NCBI GenBank assembly: GCA_044225415.1
Contig: JBGAIO010000060.1
Location: 1 to 16,271 of the forward strand
Reading direction: 5' to 3'
Source: JALORV01 sp044225415
GTDB taxonomy: Bacteria > Pseudomonadota > Gammaproteobacteria > Burkholderiales > Burkholderiaceae_F
DNA length: 16,271 bases
Shown: one piece after another, positions 1 through 7,576 of the stretch
Position numbering within the stretch: position 1 is the first letter of the stretch
How the letters are laid out: each line of letters begins with the position of its first letter
Notes under the pieces: model-generated
The model's database searches: none
What the model was told of the DNA's origin: nothing
What the model saw: only the letters and a program-made list of their open reading frames with translations
Translations under genes and position numbers: made by a program

Positions 1-364
1 TGAAGCCCGAGCCCAGTCCGCGCGGCACGTCGCGGCGCGGTTGCGGCTGCTGCTGCTGGCCGCGCGGCCCCTGCCCCTGCTGCGGAGGAGTCGGGAAGAA
101 GCGACGGAAGAACTCGTACATCGGATCGTTCTCGTCGATGTCCGGGAACGGCAGCGCGCCCGCCCCGGCGGCCACGCGCGCCGTGCTGCGGATGTTGACG
201 ACGGCCGGGCTGGCCCGTTCGGCGAGGTCGGCGAAATCGGGCAGCGCCGCCTGCGCGGTCTGCGCGGATGCGGCCGGCGCAACCAGTGGCAGGCTGAACG
301 CCAGCGCGCTGGCCAGTATCGAGGCGGCGATGGCCGGGCGGCTCGCCATGAATCGGGTCGTCAT
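1..364 (-). CDS. mucD: DegP/MucD-family periplasmic serine protease, N-terminal part (3' end outside window)
   Basis: Only the first 121 codons are inside the window. The start is ATG at 364, with an AAGG-containing Shine-Dalgarno overlapping the end of rseB; an internal ATG lies five codons later. The protein opens with a signal peptide: a short Arg-containing n-region, a hydrophobic core (about residues 9-30) and an AxA-type cleavage site near residue 34 (APAASA/QT). The mature start includes DLAERASPAVVNIRST, the typical beginning of the HtrA/DegQ protease domain, followed by a Gln/Pro-rich loop (QQGQGPRGQQQQPQP) and RGLGSGF, which leads into the strand before the catalytic His. The His-Asp-Ser triad and PDZ domains lie beyond the window. 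HtrA/MucD proteins degrade misfolded periplasmic proteins. The gap to rseB is 4 bp, and the position as last gene of the sigma-E module matches MucD of Pseudomonas and Burkholderia. DegP and DegQ type names are equally possible. Confidence 0.9.
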   Translation of the reverse strand, partial: MTTRFMASRPAIAASILASALAFSLPLVAPAASAQTAQAALPDFADLAERASPAVVNIRSTARVAAGAGALPFPDIDENDPMYEFFRRFFPTPPQQGQGPRGQQQQPQPRRDVPRGLGSGF

Positions 365-368
365 TGCA

Positions 369-1496
369 TTACCTTCCCTGAGTCGGGTTCTTCTGTTGGG
401 CGGCGGCAGGGTTGCCGCGATATTCCACCGAGCGTGCCACGGCGCGCACTGCGGTCGGCGGCACTTCACCGACCACCGTGACCATCGCATCGCCGAGGCG
501 CATTGAATAGGCCGCGGTCGGTCCGACCACCTGCGCCTCTTCGGCCGCCGGCCTGGTGGCGTCGGCCGGCGCAGCCGGGCTTGCCGGAACGTTCTGACCG
601 CCTGCCGCAGCATCGGGTTCGATGAACACGGACACGGTGGCCATGCCGTCGCTGAAGACCACCTGCATGGCATCGCGCGTGCCCATGCGGCGCACCACTT
701 CCTTCGTGCGCCGGAAACCCTCGGGGGTCGGCACGATCCAGCCGGCCTTCTCCAGGTCGACACGGCGATAGTCGCTGCGCTCGATGGTCCAGCCCGCGAT
801 CGACCACGACGGCTTCAGTTGCGAGCGTGAGATGCGTTCACCGACCTTCACGTCGGTGAAGGCCACCTGCTCCAGCACGTCGCGCTTGTCGCCCAGCGTC
901 TGTGCCTTGAGCAGCAGCCCGGTCAGGCGCTCCGCGCACAACCGGTAGCCGTAGCGCAGCGCATCGCGCGGCCTGAGCAGCAGGATCTGGCATTCGACGC
1001 CGGCCACGCGTTCGATCGTGCCGGTCTTCAATTCGTAGCGCGCGAGGATCGCCTCGGGCGTGGCGCCGATCAGCCCCGGGAACGGCTCGTCGCTGGTGCG
1101 GTGCTCGATCACGATGCGGCGCGCCTCCGGGATCAGGCACTGCACTTCATCGTTGTCCTGCGTGCGCAGCCGGATGAACTCGCGCGGCTTGCCGTCCAGT
1201 GTCTGAAGGCGCTCGTGCGAATTGGTGCCGTCGAACAGATGCAGGATGCGCGACGTGCGCATCTCGGCGCCGGACTGGTAGACGATCGTGCCGCTGTAGT
1301 TGACGCGGGTGGCAGCCTGCTGGATTGCCTGCACCCACTCGAGCGGCGTACGGGCCGGCGGCTCGGCGGCCGCCGGTGTCGGGCGCTCCTGCGCCATGAC
1401 AGATGCGCCCAGCCCAGTCGCGACGGCAAGCAGCCACGCCATCGGCGCACTGCGACGCTCCGCCCTTCGCGGTCTGGCCAGGAACTGCAACGTCAC
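369..1496 (-). CDS. rseB: Sigma-E factor regulatory protein RseB/MucB
   Basis: Predicted 375-residue exported protein. RseB family members are periplasmic; they bind the anti-sigma factor RseA and shield it from DegS-type proteolysis until off-pathway lipopolysaccharide is sensed. Residues about 19-35 form a hydrophobic signal-peptide core ending SVMA/QE. The next stretch (PLEWVQAIQQAATRVNYSGT, about 51-70) followed by a LHLFDG motif is characteristic of the lipoprotein-carrier-like N-terminal domain of MucB/RseB. The C-terminal domain includes GWIVPTPEGFRR and a VSVFIEP strand. The length is somewhat above the usual 310-340 residues, partly from an Ala/Pro-rich linker near residues 297-320. 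The start chosen is GTG at 1496, which overlaps the rseA stop as GTGA and implies translational coupling. The in-frame ATG 18 codons later (MAWLLAV) would also give a complete signal peptide. Confidence 0.93.
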   Translation of the reverse strand: MTLQFLARPRRAERRSAPMAWLLAVATGLGASVMAQERPTPAAAEPPARTPLEWVQAIQQAATRVNYSGTIVYQSGAEMRTSRILHLFDGTNSHERLQTLDGKPREFIRLRTQDNDEVQCLIPEARRIVIEHRTSDEPFPGLIGATPEAILARYELKTGTIERVAGVECQILLLRPRDALRYGYRLCAERLTGLLLKAQTLGDKRDVLEQVAFTDVKVGERISRSQLKPSWSIAGWTIERSDYRRVDLEKAGWIVPTPEGFRRTKEVVRRMGTRDAMQVVFSDGMATVSVFIEPDAAAGGQNVPASPAAPADATRPAAEEAQVVGPTAAYSMRLGDAMVTVVGEVPPTAVRAVARSVEYRGNPAAAQQKNPTQGR

Positions 1497-2134
1497 CGTC
1501 CTTCGGATTGTTCGACCGCGGTGCGCAGATACGGCGTGGCCCGCGGCAGGGCCGCTCCGCCGATCAGTTCGCGGTGCGCGACGAGGTAGGCGTCGAGCGG
1601 GCGCAGGCGCTGCGCGGTGGCGACGGTGCGGCGTGCGTCGGGATCCGACATCGCGGCGCCTTCCGCCGCGGCGGCCGCGGTCGGCGTCGCGGGCTCTGGC
1701 TGCGCGAGCGCGACCGGTGCGGCCGGCGCCGGCGCCTCGGTGCGCAGCAGCGGCATCGCGACGAAGCTGATCACCGCCACCGACGCCGCCACGGCCATGG
1801 CCGGCATCCCATAGCGGCGCAGGGTCGAGCGATGTTTCAGGTTGCGCGGTGCCAGGATCGCCGGTTCCTGTTCGATGCGTGCCCAGACACGCTGGCAGAA
1901 GTCAGCCGAATGCGTGGCCGCGACTTCCGACGATCGCAGCGCATCACCGACCGCGTGATAGGCGATCCACTGGGCGCGCAGCGGCTCGTCGCGGCACAGC
2001 GCGGTGATCAGTTCGCCCGCAGCGTGCGCGTCGAGTTCGCCATCGACGAGGCTGGACAAAGACTCGAGGCGCGGGTCCGCCGCGCTGCTGGCCGCGGCAG
2101 GCGGGATAGACGAGGATGGGTCGGGGCGGTTCAT
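1493..2134 (-). CDS. rseA: Anti-sigma-E factor RseA/MucA
   Basis: Inner-membrane anti-sigma factor of about 213 residues. An N-terminal cytoplasmic domain (about residues 22-90, containing ESLSSLVDGELDAHAAGEL) would bind RpoE. A single transmembrane helix lies near residues 110-130 (MPAMAVAASVAVISFVAMPL). The periplasmic C-terminal part is Ala/Pro-rich and would bind RseB. The start ATG at 2134 shares one base with the rpoE stop (TGATG); a GTG immediately before it at 2137 would add one residue. The stop overlaps the rseB start. The gene lies between rpoE and rseB, the classical order, which supports the call as strongly as the rather variable sequence does. In the known pathway, regulated intramembrane proteolysis of this protein releases sigma-E. 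Confidence 0.92.
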   Translation of the reverse strand: MNRPDPSSSIPPAAASSAADPRLESLSSLVDGELDAHAAGELITALCRDEPLRAQWIAYHAVGDALRSSEVAATHSADFCQRVWARIEQEPAILAPRNLKHRSTLRRYGMPAMAVAASVAVISFVAMPLLRTEAPAPAAPVALAQPEPATPTAAAAAEGAAMSDPDARRTVATAQRLRPLDAYLVAHRELIGGAALPRATPYLRTAVEQSEGR

Positions 2135-2733
2135 CACCAGCGCTTGTCCTTGTTCGTGTTCAGTACCGGCCGCAGTTCCTCGGCGATTGCATCGCGCGCC
2201 CGAAAGATACGCGAACGGACGGTACCGATTGGACAGTTCATGGTCTCGGCGATTTCCTCGTAGCTGAGCCCTTCCAGCTCCCGCAGCACGATCGCCGTCT
2301 TCAGGTCTTCCGGAAGCCGTTCGATCGCGCGGTTCACGGCGTCGGCGACCTGCCGGGTCAGCAGCATCGCGTCGGGCGTGTTCAGGTCTCTCAGATGCTC
2401 GCCGTCGTCAAAAGTTTCCGCATCTTCGATATCCGCTTCGGTCGAGGTGGGCGCGCGCCGGCCCTGGGATACCAGCCAGTTCTTGGCGGTATTGATCGCG
2501 ATGCGGTACAGCCACGTGTAAAAGGCGCTTTCACCCCGGAAATTGGGCAATGCGCGATAGGCCTTGATGAAGGCCTCCTGCGCAACGTCCTCGACCTCCG
2601 CAGCGTCGCGGATCAGCCGCGACAGCAGCCGGAAGATCTTGCGCTGATACTTGGCGACCAGCAGGTCGAAGGCGGCCTTGTCGCCGCGCTGCACACGTTC
2701 CACCAGCTTCTGGTCGATGTCGCGGTCGGACAC
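2134..2733 (-). CDS. rpoE: RNA polymerase sigma factor RpoE (sigma-E, ECF family)
   Basis: 199-residue ECF sigma factor, close to the usual 190-200. I chose GTG at 2733, giving (V)SDRDIDQKLVERVQRGD, because this aligns with the N-terminus of E. coli RpoE. An upstream in-frame start at 2802 would add 23 residues lying inside the previous gene. Sigma region 2 spans about residues 20-90 (EDVAQEAFIKAYRALPNFRG, then FYTWLYRIAINTAKN), and region 4 about 135-188 (LPEDLKTAIVLRELEGLSYE, then CPIGTVRSRIFRAR, the DNA-recognition helix). This is the RpoE/AlgU subgroup, which drives envelope-stress genes. The GTG lies 2 bp after the stop of the ygfX-like gene and the stop overlaps rseA, so the gene is probably coupled on both sides. 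No convincing sigma-E-type autoregulatory promoter was visible in the 500 bp upstream. Confidence 0.96.
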   Translation of the reverse strand: MSDRDIDQKLVERVQRGDKAAFDLLVAKYQRKIFRLLSRLIRDAAEVEDVAQEAFIKAYRALPNFRGESAFYTWLYRIAINTAKNWLVSQGRRAPTSTEADIEDAETFDDGEHLRDLNTPDAMLLTRQVADAVNRAIERLPEDLKTAIVLRELEGLSYEEIAETMNCPIGTVRSRIFRARDAIAEELRPVLNTNKDKRW

Positions 2734-2735
2734 GG

Positions 2736-3230
2736 TCAGCTCGATTGGACGGTGGAGGATGGTGTGGACACGGGCGCGGCATCGTGTGCCGGTCTCGCCC
2801 ACCGCACGCAGGCGTGCAGCCTGCGGAAGGCTTCAGCCGGCAGCGAGTCGGGCCAGACCGGCGCTCGCAGCGCGCCGCACTGCAAGGTTATCAGCCATGG
2901 CGCGGCAAACCGGCATTGCGCCAGCGGTGCTCCGCCGCCGTCGGACCCGTCCGCCACGGGGTCCGTGGCACGCAACCAGGGCTGGCCGTTGGCGTCGATG
3001 GCGACTTCGAGTCGCGCCGCCGGAAGGCGCGCGCGCAGCCGCCGGGCACTGAAGACGGCGACCGCCGCGCTGGCCACGACAGCCGCCCAGACCTGCATGG
3101 GATGGCGCGGGTCTCCGAACAGCGCCGCCGCGGTGAGCACGCAGGTGACGAGCAGCGTGATGGCCAGCGCGATCAGCCGCAACGTCTGTTCCCGCACCGA
3201 TGGACGCACCTCCGTCCAGGCGAGTATCAC
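2736..3230 (-). CDS. YgfX/CptA-like small membrane protein between fabF and rpoE
   Basis: 164-residue protein starting at GTG 3230, 6 bp after the fabF stop. Two hydrophobic helices (about residues 17-38 and 45-62) separated by a short turn are followed by a basic stretch (SARRLRARLPAARLE) and a soluble tail. Near the end, VWPDSLPAEAFRRLHACVRW (125-144) resembles the W/D-S...(F/W)RxLR signature of the YgfX (Cpta_toxin, formerly DUF1434) family. The assignment rests on topology, this motif and my knowledge that such a gene often sits between fabF and rpoE in betaproteobacteria; overall similarity to E. coli YgfX is low. E. coli YgfX has been described as a toxin partnered with SdhE/YgfY, but no partner gene is adjacent here, so I do not infer a toxin role. 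The last codons run into the rpoE start region (TGA-CC-GTG). Confidence 0.72.
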   Translation of the reverse strand: MILAWTEVRPSVREQTLRLIALAITLLVTCVLTAAALFGDPRHPMQVWAAVVASAAVAVFSARRLRARLPAARLEVAIDANGQPWLRATDPVADGSDGGGAPLAQCRFAAPWLITLQCGALRAPVWPDSLPAEAFRRLHACVRWARPAHDAAPVSTPSSTVQSS

Positions 3231-3236
3231 CCGGCG

Positions 3237-4472
3237 CTAGTGCTTCTTGAAGACCAGTGTCCCGTTGGTGCCGCCGAAGCCGAAGGAGTTCTTCAGCGCG
3301 ACATCGATCTTCAACGGCCGCGCTTCGTTCGCGCAGTAGTCGAGATCGCACTCCGGATCCTGGTTGTCGATGTTGATGGTGGGCGGCGAGACCTGGTTGT
3401 GCACGGCCAGCACGGTGAATACCGACTCGATGCCGCCGGCGCCGCCCAGCAGGTGGCCGGTCATCGACTTGGTCGAGTTGACCACGATCGATTTCGCGTG
3501 CTCGCCCAGTGCGGCCTTGATGGCCTTGGTCTCGTTGATGTCGCCGAGCGGCGTCGAGGTGCCGTGCGCGTTCAGGTACGCGACCTCCCCTGCATTGATG
3601 CCGGCATTGCGCAGCGCGGACTGCATGCAGCGGCGCGGGCCGTCCATGTCGGGGGCGGTCATGTGGTACGCGTCCGCGCTCATGCCGTAGCCGACCAGTT
3701 CGCAATAGATGCGCGCGCCGCGGCGCTTCGCATGCTCGTACTCTTCCAGGACCAGGATGCCCGACCCTTCGGCGAGCACGAAGCCGTCGCGGTCGCGGTC
3801 CCACGGGCGGCTGGCACGCGTGGGCTCGTCGTTGCGCGTCGACATCGCCTTCATGCTGTCGAAGCCGCCGACGCCCAGCGGGCAGATCGACGCTTCCGCG
3901 CCGCCGGCGATCATCACGTCGGCGTCGCCGTACTCGATGAGGCGCCCGGCTTCGCCGATGCAGTGCAGGCCCGTGGTGCAGGCGGTGACGATGGCGAGGT
4001 TCGGGCCGCGCAGTCCGTAGCGGATCGACACCGTGCCGGCGATCATGTTGATGATCGAACCGGGCACGAAGAACGGCGACACGCGCCGGAATCCGCGTTC
4101 GAGGAACTGCGAGTGGTTCTCTTCGATGGTCGGCAGGCCGCCGATGCCCGAGCCGATCACTGCGCCGATGCGGTCGCGGTTGGCGTCGGTGACTTCGATG
4201 CCGCTGTCGCGCAGCGCTTCTGCCGACGCGGCCACGCCGTAGTGGATGAAGGTATCGAGGTGGCGGGCTTCCTTGGCCGACATCACGGTCGTGACGTCGA
4301 AGCCCTTCACTTCACCCGCGATGCGGCAGTTCAGGCCGGCGGTGTCGAAGCGCGTGATCGGCCCGATGCCCGAACGACCCGCGACCACCGCGTCCCACGC
4401 GGTGGCCACGTCGTTGCCGACCGGGCAGACAGCCCCGAGTCCGGTGACGACGACACGCCGCTTGCCCGCCAT
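3237..4472 (-). CDS. fabF: 3-oxoacyl-[acyl-carrier-protein] synthase II (KAS II)
   Basis: 411 residues, essentially the E. coli FabF length. This cytoplasmic condensing enzyme extends acyl-ACP with malonyl-ACP in type II fatty acid synthesis. The thiolase-fold catalytic triad is complete: Cys165 in VTACTTG, His303 in NAHGTSTP and His340 in KSMTGHLLG, matching E. coli Cys163/His303/His340 in spacing. The glycine-rich C-terminus NSFGFGGTNGTLVF is intact. The start ATG at 4472 gives MAGKRRVVVTGLG, the normal KAS II N-terminus. It follows acpP by 30 bp, the common acpP-fabF arrangement, and is followed closely by the ygfX-like and rpoE genes. Confidence 0.98.
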   Translation of the reverse strand: MAGKRRVVVTGLGAVCPVGNDVATAWDAVVAGRSGIGPITRFDTAGLNCRIAGEVKGFDVTTVMSAKEARHLDTFIHYGVAASAEALRDSGIEVTDANRDRIGAVIGSGIGGLPTIEENHSQFLERGFRRVSPFFVPGSIINMIAGTVSIRYGLRGPNLAIVTACTTGLHCIGEAGRLIEYGDADVMIAGGAEASICPLGVGGFDSMKAMSTRNDEPTRASRPWDRDRDGFVLAEGSGILVLEEYEHAKRRGARIYCELVGYGMSADAYHMTAPDMDGPRRCMQSALRNAGINAGEVAYLNAHGTSTPLGDINETKAIKAALGEHAKSIVVNSTKSMTGHLLGGAGGIESVFTVLAVHNQVSPPTINIDNQDPECDLDYCANEARPLKIDVALKNSFGFGGTNGTLVFKKH

Positions 4473-4502
4473 CGGGTTGCTGTAGGCGTAGCCTGCGCGG
4501 GC

Positions 4503-4745
4503 CTAGGCCTTCTTCAGGTGCGTTGTGATGTAGTCGATGGCCTGCTGCACGGTGCGGATCTTCTCGGCCTCTTCATCCGGGATCTCGCACTCGAATTCGT
4601 CTTCCAGCGCCATGACCAGTTCGACGGTGTCGAGCGAGTCGGCACCGAGGTCCTCGACGAACGACGACTCGACCTTGATGTCGGCCTCGTTGACGCCCAG
4701 CTGCTCGGCGACGATCTTCTTGACGCGTTGTTCGATGTTTTCCAT
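4503..4745 (-). CDS. acpP: Acyl carrier protein
   Basis: 80-residue acidic protein. The 4'-phosphopantetheine attachment site is Ser37 in EDLGADSLDTVELVM, the canonical DSL motif. Helices I-IV can be followed from ENIEQRVKKIVAEQLGV to the C-terminal AIDYITTHLKKA. ACP carries growing acyl chains for all the Fab enzymes encoded next to it. The start ATG at 4745 is preceded by the strongest ribosome-binding site in the train (GGAGGAG, 2 bp from the ATG as GGAGGAGTGAATG), in keeping with very high expression. It is the only gene of the fab group with a long upstream gap (137 bp), which holds a candidate promoter of its own. Confidence 0.98.
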   Translation of the reverse strand: MENIEQRVKKIVAEQLGVNEADIKVESSFVEDLGADSLDTVELVMALEDEFECEIPDEEAEKIRTVQQAIDYITTHLKKA

Positions 4746-4882
4746 TCACTCCTCCAGCCTGTGGTCGTGTGCTCGTTTATGTGCGCGCAGCCGACGAAAA
4801 AAAGCGCGCGGATTCTAACAGAGGCATGTCCGGCAAAAGGTTCGTCAAAGGTGCCGTCAGCCCCCGCCGTCAACCCCTGCGC
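4746..4882 (-). promoter_or_regulatory. fabG-acpP intergenic region with candidate extended -10 promoter
   Basis: This 137-bp gap is AT-richer than its surroundings. On the minus strand TGTTAGAAT (4812-4820) reads as an extended -10 element (TGn followed by TAGAAT), 67 bp upstream of the acpP start. At 17-bp spacing the -35 position reads CCTTTT, which is poor; a TTGACG (4843-4848) is present but 25 bp away, too far to pair with it. An A/T-rich tract (AAAAAAA on the plus strand, 4797-4803) lies just downstream. A dedicated acpP promoter is expected because ACP is needed in great excess over the enzymes, but this one is inferred from sequence only. Confidence 0.45.
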
Positions 4883-5647
4883 TCAGCCCATGTACATGCC
4901 GCCATTGACGTGCAACGTCGCGCCCGTGATGTAGGACGCCGCCGACGACGCGAGGAACACGACGGCGGCGCCGATATCCTCGGCCTGTCCCAGGCGGCCG
5001 AGCGGGATCTGCGCGAGCAGCCCCTGCGTCTGCTGTTCGTTGAGCGCACGCGTCATGTCGGTGTCGATGAAGCCGGGAGCGATGCAGTTCACGGTGATGC
5101 CGCGGCTGCCCACTTCGCGCGCCAGCGCGCGCGTCAACCCTGCCACGCCGGCCTTGGCGGCCGCGTAGTTGGCCTGGCCCGCGTTGCCGCTGGCGCCGAC
5201 CACCGACGTGATGCTGATGATGCGGCCGTGCTTGGCCTTCATCATGCCGCGCAGCACGCCGCGCGACAGGCGGAACACGCCCGACAGGTTGGTGTCGAGC
5301 ACCGCGCTCCAGTCGTCGTCCTTCATCCGCATGGCCAGCGTGTCGCGCGTGATGCCGGCGTTGTTCACCAGGATCGAGAGCTTGCCGTGCTCCTTCGCGA
5401 CGGCGTCGATCAGCGCGTCGCCGGCGGCGGCATCGCGCACGTCGTAGACGGCGCCTCGCCCTGGCGCGCCGAGCTCGCGCAGACGGTCATCGATGCCCTG
5501 CGCGCCGGCCTCGCTGGTCGCGGTACCGATGACGACGGCGCCGGCGCGCGCGAGCTGGTCGGCAATGGCGCGGCCGATGCCGCGCGAAGCGCCGGTCACC
5601 AGCGCGACTTCACCGGCGAGGCACTGCGGCTGGAACACGTTGTTCAT
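4883..5647 (-). CDS. fabG: 3-oxoacyl-[acyl-carrier-protein] reductase
   Basis: 254-residue short-chain dehydrogenase that reduces 3-oxoacyl-ACP with NADPH in the cytoplasm. The Rossmann motif TGASRGIG (18-25), the NNAG motif (95-98) and the catalytic set Asn120, Ser148, Tyr161 and Lys165 (YAAAK) are all present, each offset by 10 from E. coli FabG because the N-terminus is longer (MNNVFQPQCLAGEVALVTGA). The start ATG at 5647 overlaps the fabD stop as ATGA; the longer in-frame extension to 5770 lies inside fabD and has no family similarity. The C-terminus (GATLHVNGGMYMG) is typical. Confidence 0.97.
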   Translation of the reverse strand: MNNVFQPQCLAGEVALVTGASRGIGRAIADQLARAGAVVIGTATSEAGAQGIDDRLRELGAPGRGAVYDVRDAAAGDALIDAVAKEHGKLSILVNNAGITRDTLAMRMKDDDWSAVLDTNLSGVFRLSRGVLRGMMKAKHGRIISITSVVGASGNAGQANYAAAKAGVAGLTRALAREVGSRGITVNCIAPGFIDTDMTRALNEQQTQGLLAQIPLGRLGQAEDIGAAVVFLASSAASYITGATLHVNGGMYMG

Positions 5648-6597
5648 GATGGTTCGACCTCGAGCGCTGCCATGGCGGCAGGGATGCTCGCCGCGTCGTT
5701 GATCGCGATGCTCCGCAGGTCGGGGGCGATGCGCTTCGTCAGCCCCGCCAGCACCTTGCCGGGACCGCACTCGACCACATGCGTCACGCCCTGCGCGGCC
5801 AGCGACTGCACGATCTCGACCCAGCGCACCGGGCCGGCCGCCTGGCGGGCCAGCGCATCCTTGATGCGTGCGGGCTTCGTCTCGATCGCGACATCGACGT
5901 TGTTCAGCACCGGCACGATCGGCTCGGCGATCTCCACCCCCGCCAGGTACTCGCGCAGCTTAGCGGCCGCCGGCTGCATCAGCGACGAATGAAACGGCGC
6001 CGACACCGGCAGCGGCAGTGCGCGCTTGGCGCCCAGCGCCTTGGCTGCTGCGCATGCGCGCTCGACCGCCGCCTTGTGGCCGGCAATGACCACCTGCGCG
6101 GGCGCGTTGAAGTTGACGGCCTCGACGACTTCGCCGGCGTGGCCGTCGAGCGCCTGCGCACAGGCCTTGCGCACGTCGTCATCGGACAGTCCGAGGATCG
6201 CCGCCATTGCGCCGGTGCCGACGGGCACGGCTTCCTGCATTGCACCCGCGCGGAAGCGCACCAGCTTCACCGCGTCTTCCAGCTGCAGTGCGGCCGCCGC
6301 GGTCAGTGCCGTGTATTCGCCGAGGCTGTGGCCCGCGACGACTTCGGGAACGAGGCCGCCCTGCGAGCGCCATGCGGCGTAGATCGCGATGCCGGCGGCC
6401 AGCATCGCCGGCTGCGTGTTGACCGTCAGGTTCAGCGCGTCGCCGTCGTTCGCGATCAACGCGCGCAGGTCCTGGCCGAGCGCGTCGGCAGCCTGTTCGA
6501 GCACGGCATCGACCGCGACGTTGCCGGCGAAGCTGTCGAGCATGCCGGCAGCCTGAGAGCCCTGCCCCGGAAAAACGAATGCGACCTTGGTCACCAT
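5644..6597 (-). CDS. fabD: Malonyl-CoA:ACP transacylase
   Basis: 317 residues, close to E. coli FabD. It transfers malonyl from CoA to ACP, supplying the extender unit for FabH and FabF. Visible motifs are GQGSQ (11-15), the nucleophile elbow GHSLGEY with Ser91, Arg116 in the RFRAGAMQ segment and His203 in SAPFHSSLM; these correspond to E. coli Ser92, Arg117 and His201. The start chosen is ATG at 6597 (MVTKVAFVFPGQGSQ), overlapping the last codons of fabH by 7 bp; a start 7 codons upstream would intrude further into fabH. The stop overlaps the fabG start, so fabH, fabD and fabG are tightly coupled. Confidence 0.97.
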   Translation of the reverse strand: MVTKVAFVFPGQGSQAAGMLDSFAGNVAVDAVLEQAADALGQDLRALIANDGDALNLTVNTQPAMLAAGIAIYAAWRSQGGLVPEVVAGHSLGEYTALTAAAALQLEDAVKLVRFRAGAMQEAVPVGTGAMAAILGLSDDDVRKACAQALDGHAGEVVEAVNFNAPAQVVIAGHKAAVERACAAAKALGAKRALPLPVSAPFHSSLMQPAAAKLREYLAGVEIAEPIVPVLNNVDVAIETKPARIKDALARQAAGPVRWVEIVQSLAAQGVTHVVECGPGKVLAGLTKRIAPDLRSIAINDAASIPAAMAALEVEPS

Positions 6598-7568
6598 TTG
6601 AGCACCATCGATCCCCATGTGAAGCCGCCCCCGACCCCCTGCAGCAGCAGATGCTGCCCGCTGCGGATGCGGCCGTCACGCACCGCCACGTCGAGCGCCA
6701 GCGGCACCGATGCGGCCGAGGTGTTGCCATGCCGGTCGACGGTGACGATGACCTTGTCCTCCGGAACGCCGAGCCGCTTTGCGATCGCGTTCATGATGCG
6801 GATATTCGCCTGGTGCGGAATCAGCCAGTCCAGCTGTTCGGCCGCCAGCCCGACGGACTGCAGCACGTTCTGCGCCGACGCGCCGAGCCGCGCCACCGCG
6901 ATCTTGAACACGGCCTGCCCGTCCATGGTCAGGAAGGGATGGCCTTCGACCACGCCGCGGCTGACGCGGCCGGCGGTGCACAGGATGCCGGCCTGGCTGC
7001 CGTCGGCCTGCAGTTCGATGGCGAGCAGCCCAGGCGAAGCGACCGCGTCGAGCACCACGGCGCCCGCGCCGTCGCCGAACAGCACGCAGGTGCCACGATC
7101 GTTCCAGTCGAGGATGCGCGAGAAGGTCTCGGCGCCGATGACCAGCGCGCGCCGATGCCGTCCGCCCGCCAGCATCGATTCGGCCACACCCAGCGCGTAG
7201 ACGAAGCCGCTGCAGACCGCCTGCACGTCGAAGGCTGCGCAGCCGGGATGCCCCAGCGCTGCCTGCACCATGCAGGCAGCGCTCGGAAAGATCTGGTCGG
7301 GTGTCGATGTCGCGACGATGATCAGGTCGACGCTGTCGAGCGGCACGCCGGCCATGTCGAGCGCCGCCTGCGCGGCGCGCGTGCCGAGCAGCGTGGTCGT
7401 TTCCTGTGGGCTGGCGATGTAGCGCTGGCGAATGCCGGTGCGCGCGACGATCCATTCGTCCGACGTCTCGACGCCGCGCCGCGCGAGCTCGGCCGCGAGT
7501 TCATCGTTGGAGACCGCGCGCTCGGGCAATGCCGAGCCCGTGCCGATGATGCGCGCGTACTGCTTCAT
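6591..7568 (-). CDS. fabH: 3-oxoacyl-[acyl-carrier-protein] synthase III (KAS III)
   Basis: 325-residue condensing enzyme that starts fatty acid synthesis from acetyl-CoA and malonyl-ACP. The catalytic triad Cys119 (VQAVCSGF), His252 (IPHQANIRI) and Asn282 (HGNTSAAS) is complete. The N-terminus MKQYARIIGTGSALPERAVS and the Trp/Arg-containing CoA-site segment DEWIVARTGIRQR are typical of FabH. The start ATG at 7568 is 8 bp after the plsX stop with no strong Shine-Dalgarno, so translation may depend on plsX. Confidence 0.98.
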   Translation of the reverse strand: MKQYARIIGTGSALPERAVSNDELAAELARRGVETSDEWIVARTGIRQRYIASPQETTTLLGTRAAQAALDMAGVPLDSVDLIIVATSTPDQIFPSAACMVQAALGHPGCAAFDVQAVCSGFVYALGVAESMLAGGRHRRALVIGAETFSRILDWNDRGTCVLFGDGAGAVVLDAVASPGLLAIELQADGSQAGILCTAGRVSRGVVEGHPFLTMDGQAVFKIAVARLGASAQNVLQSVGLAAEQLDWLIPHQANIRIMNAIAKRLGVPEDKVIVTVDRHGNTSAASVPLALDVAVRDGRIRSGQHLLLQGVGGGFTWGSMVLKW

Positions 7569-7576
7569 CGCCGCGT

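Noticed and set aside
2736..3230. Toxin-antitoxin module (CptA/CptB-like)
   Set aside because: No SdhE/CptB-type gene is adjacent; the neighbours are fabF and rpoE.
2745..4934. A 729-codon plus-strand open frame antisense to fabF and acpP
   Set aside because: GC-rich DNA leaves antisense frames open. The translation is Ala/Arg/His/Val-rich with no recognisable motif, while the opposite strand encodes complete KAS II and ACP.
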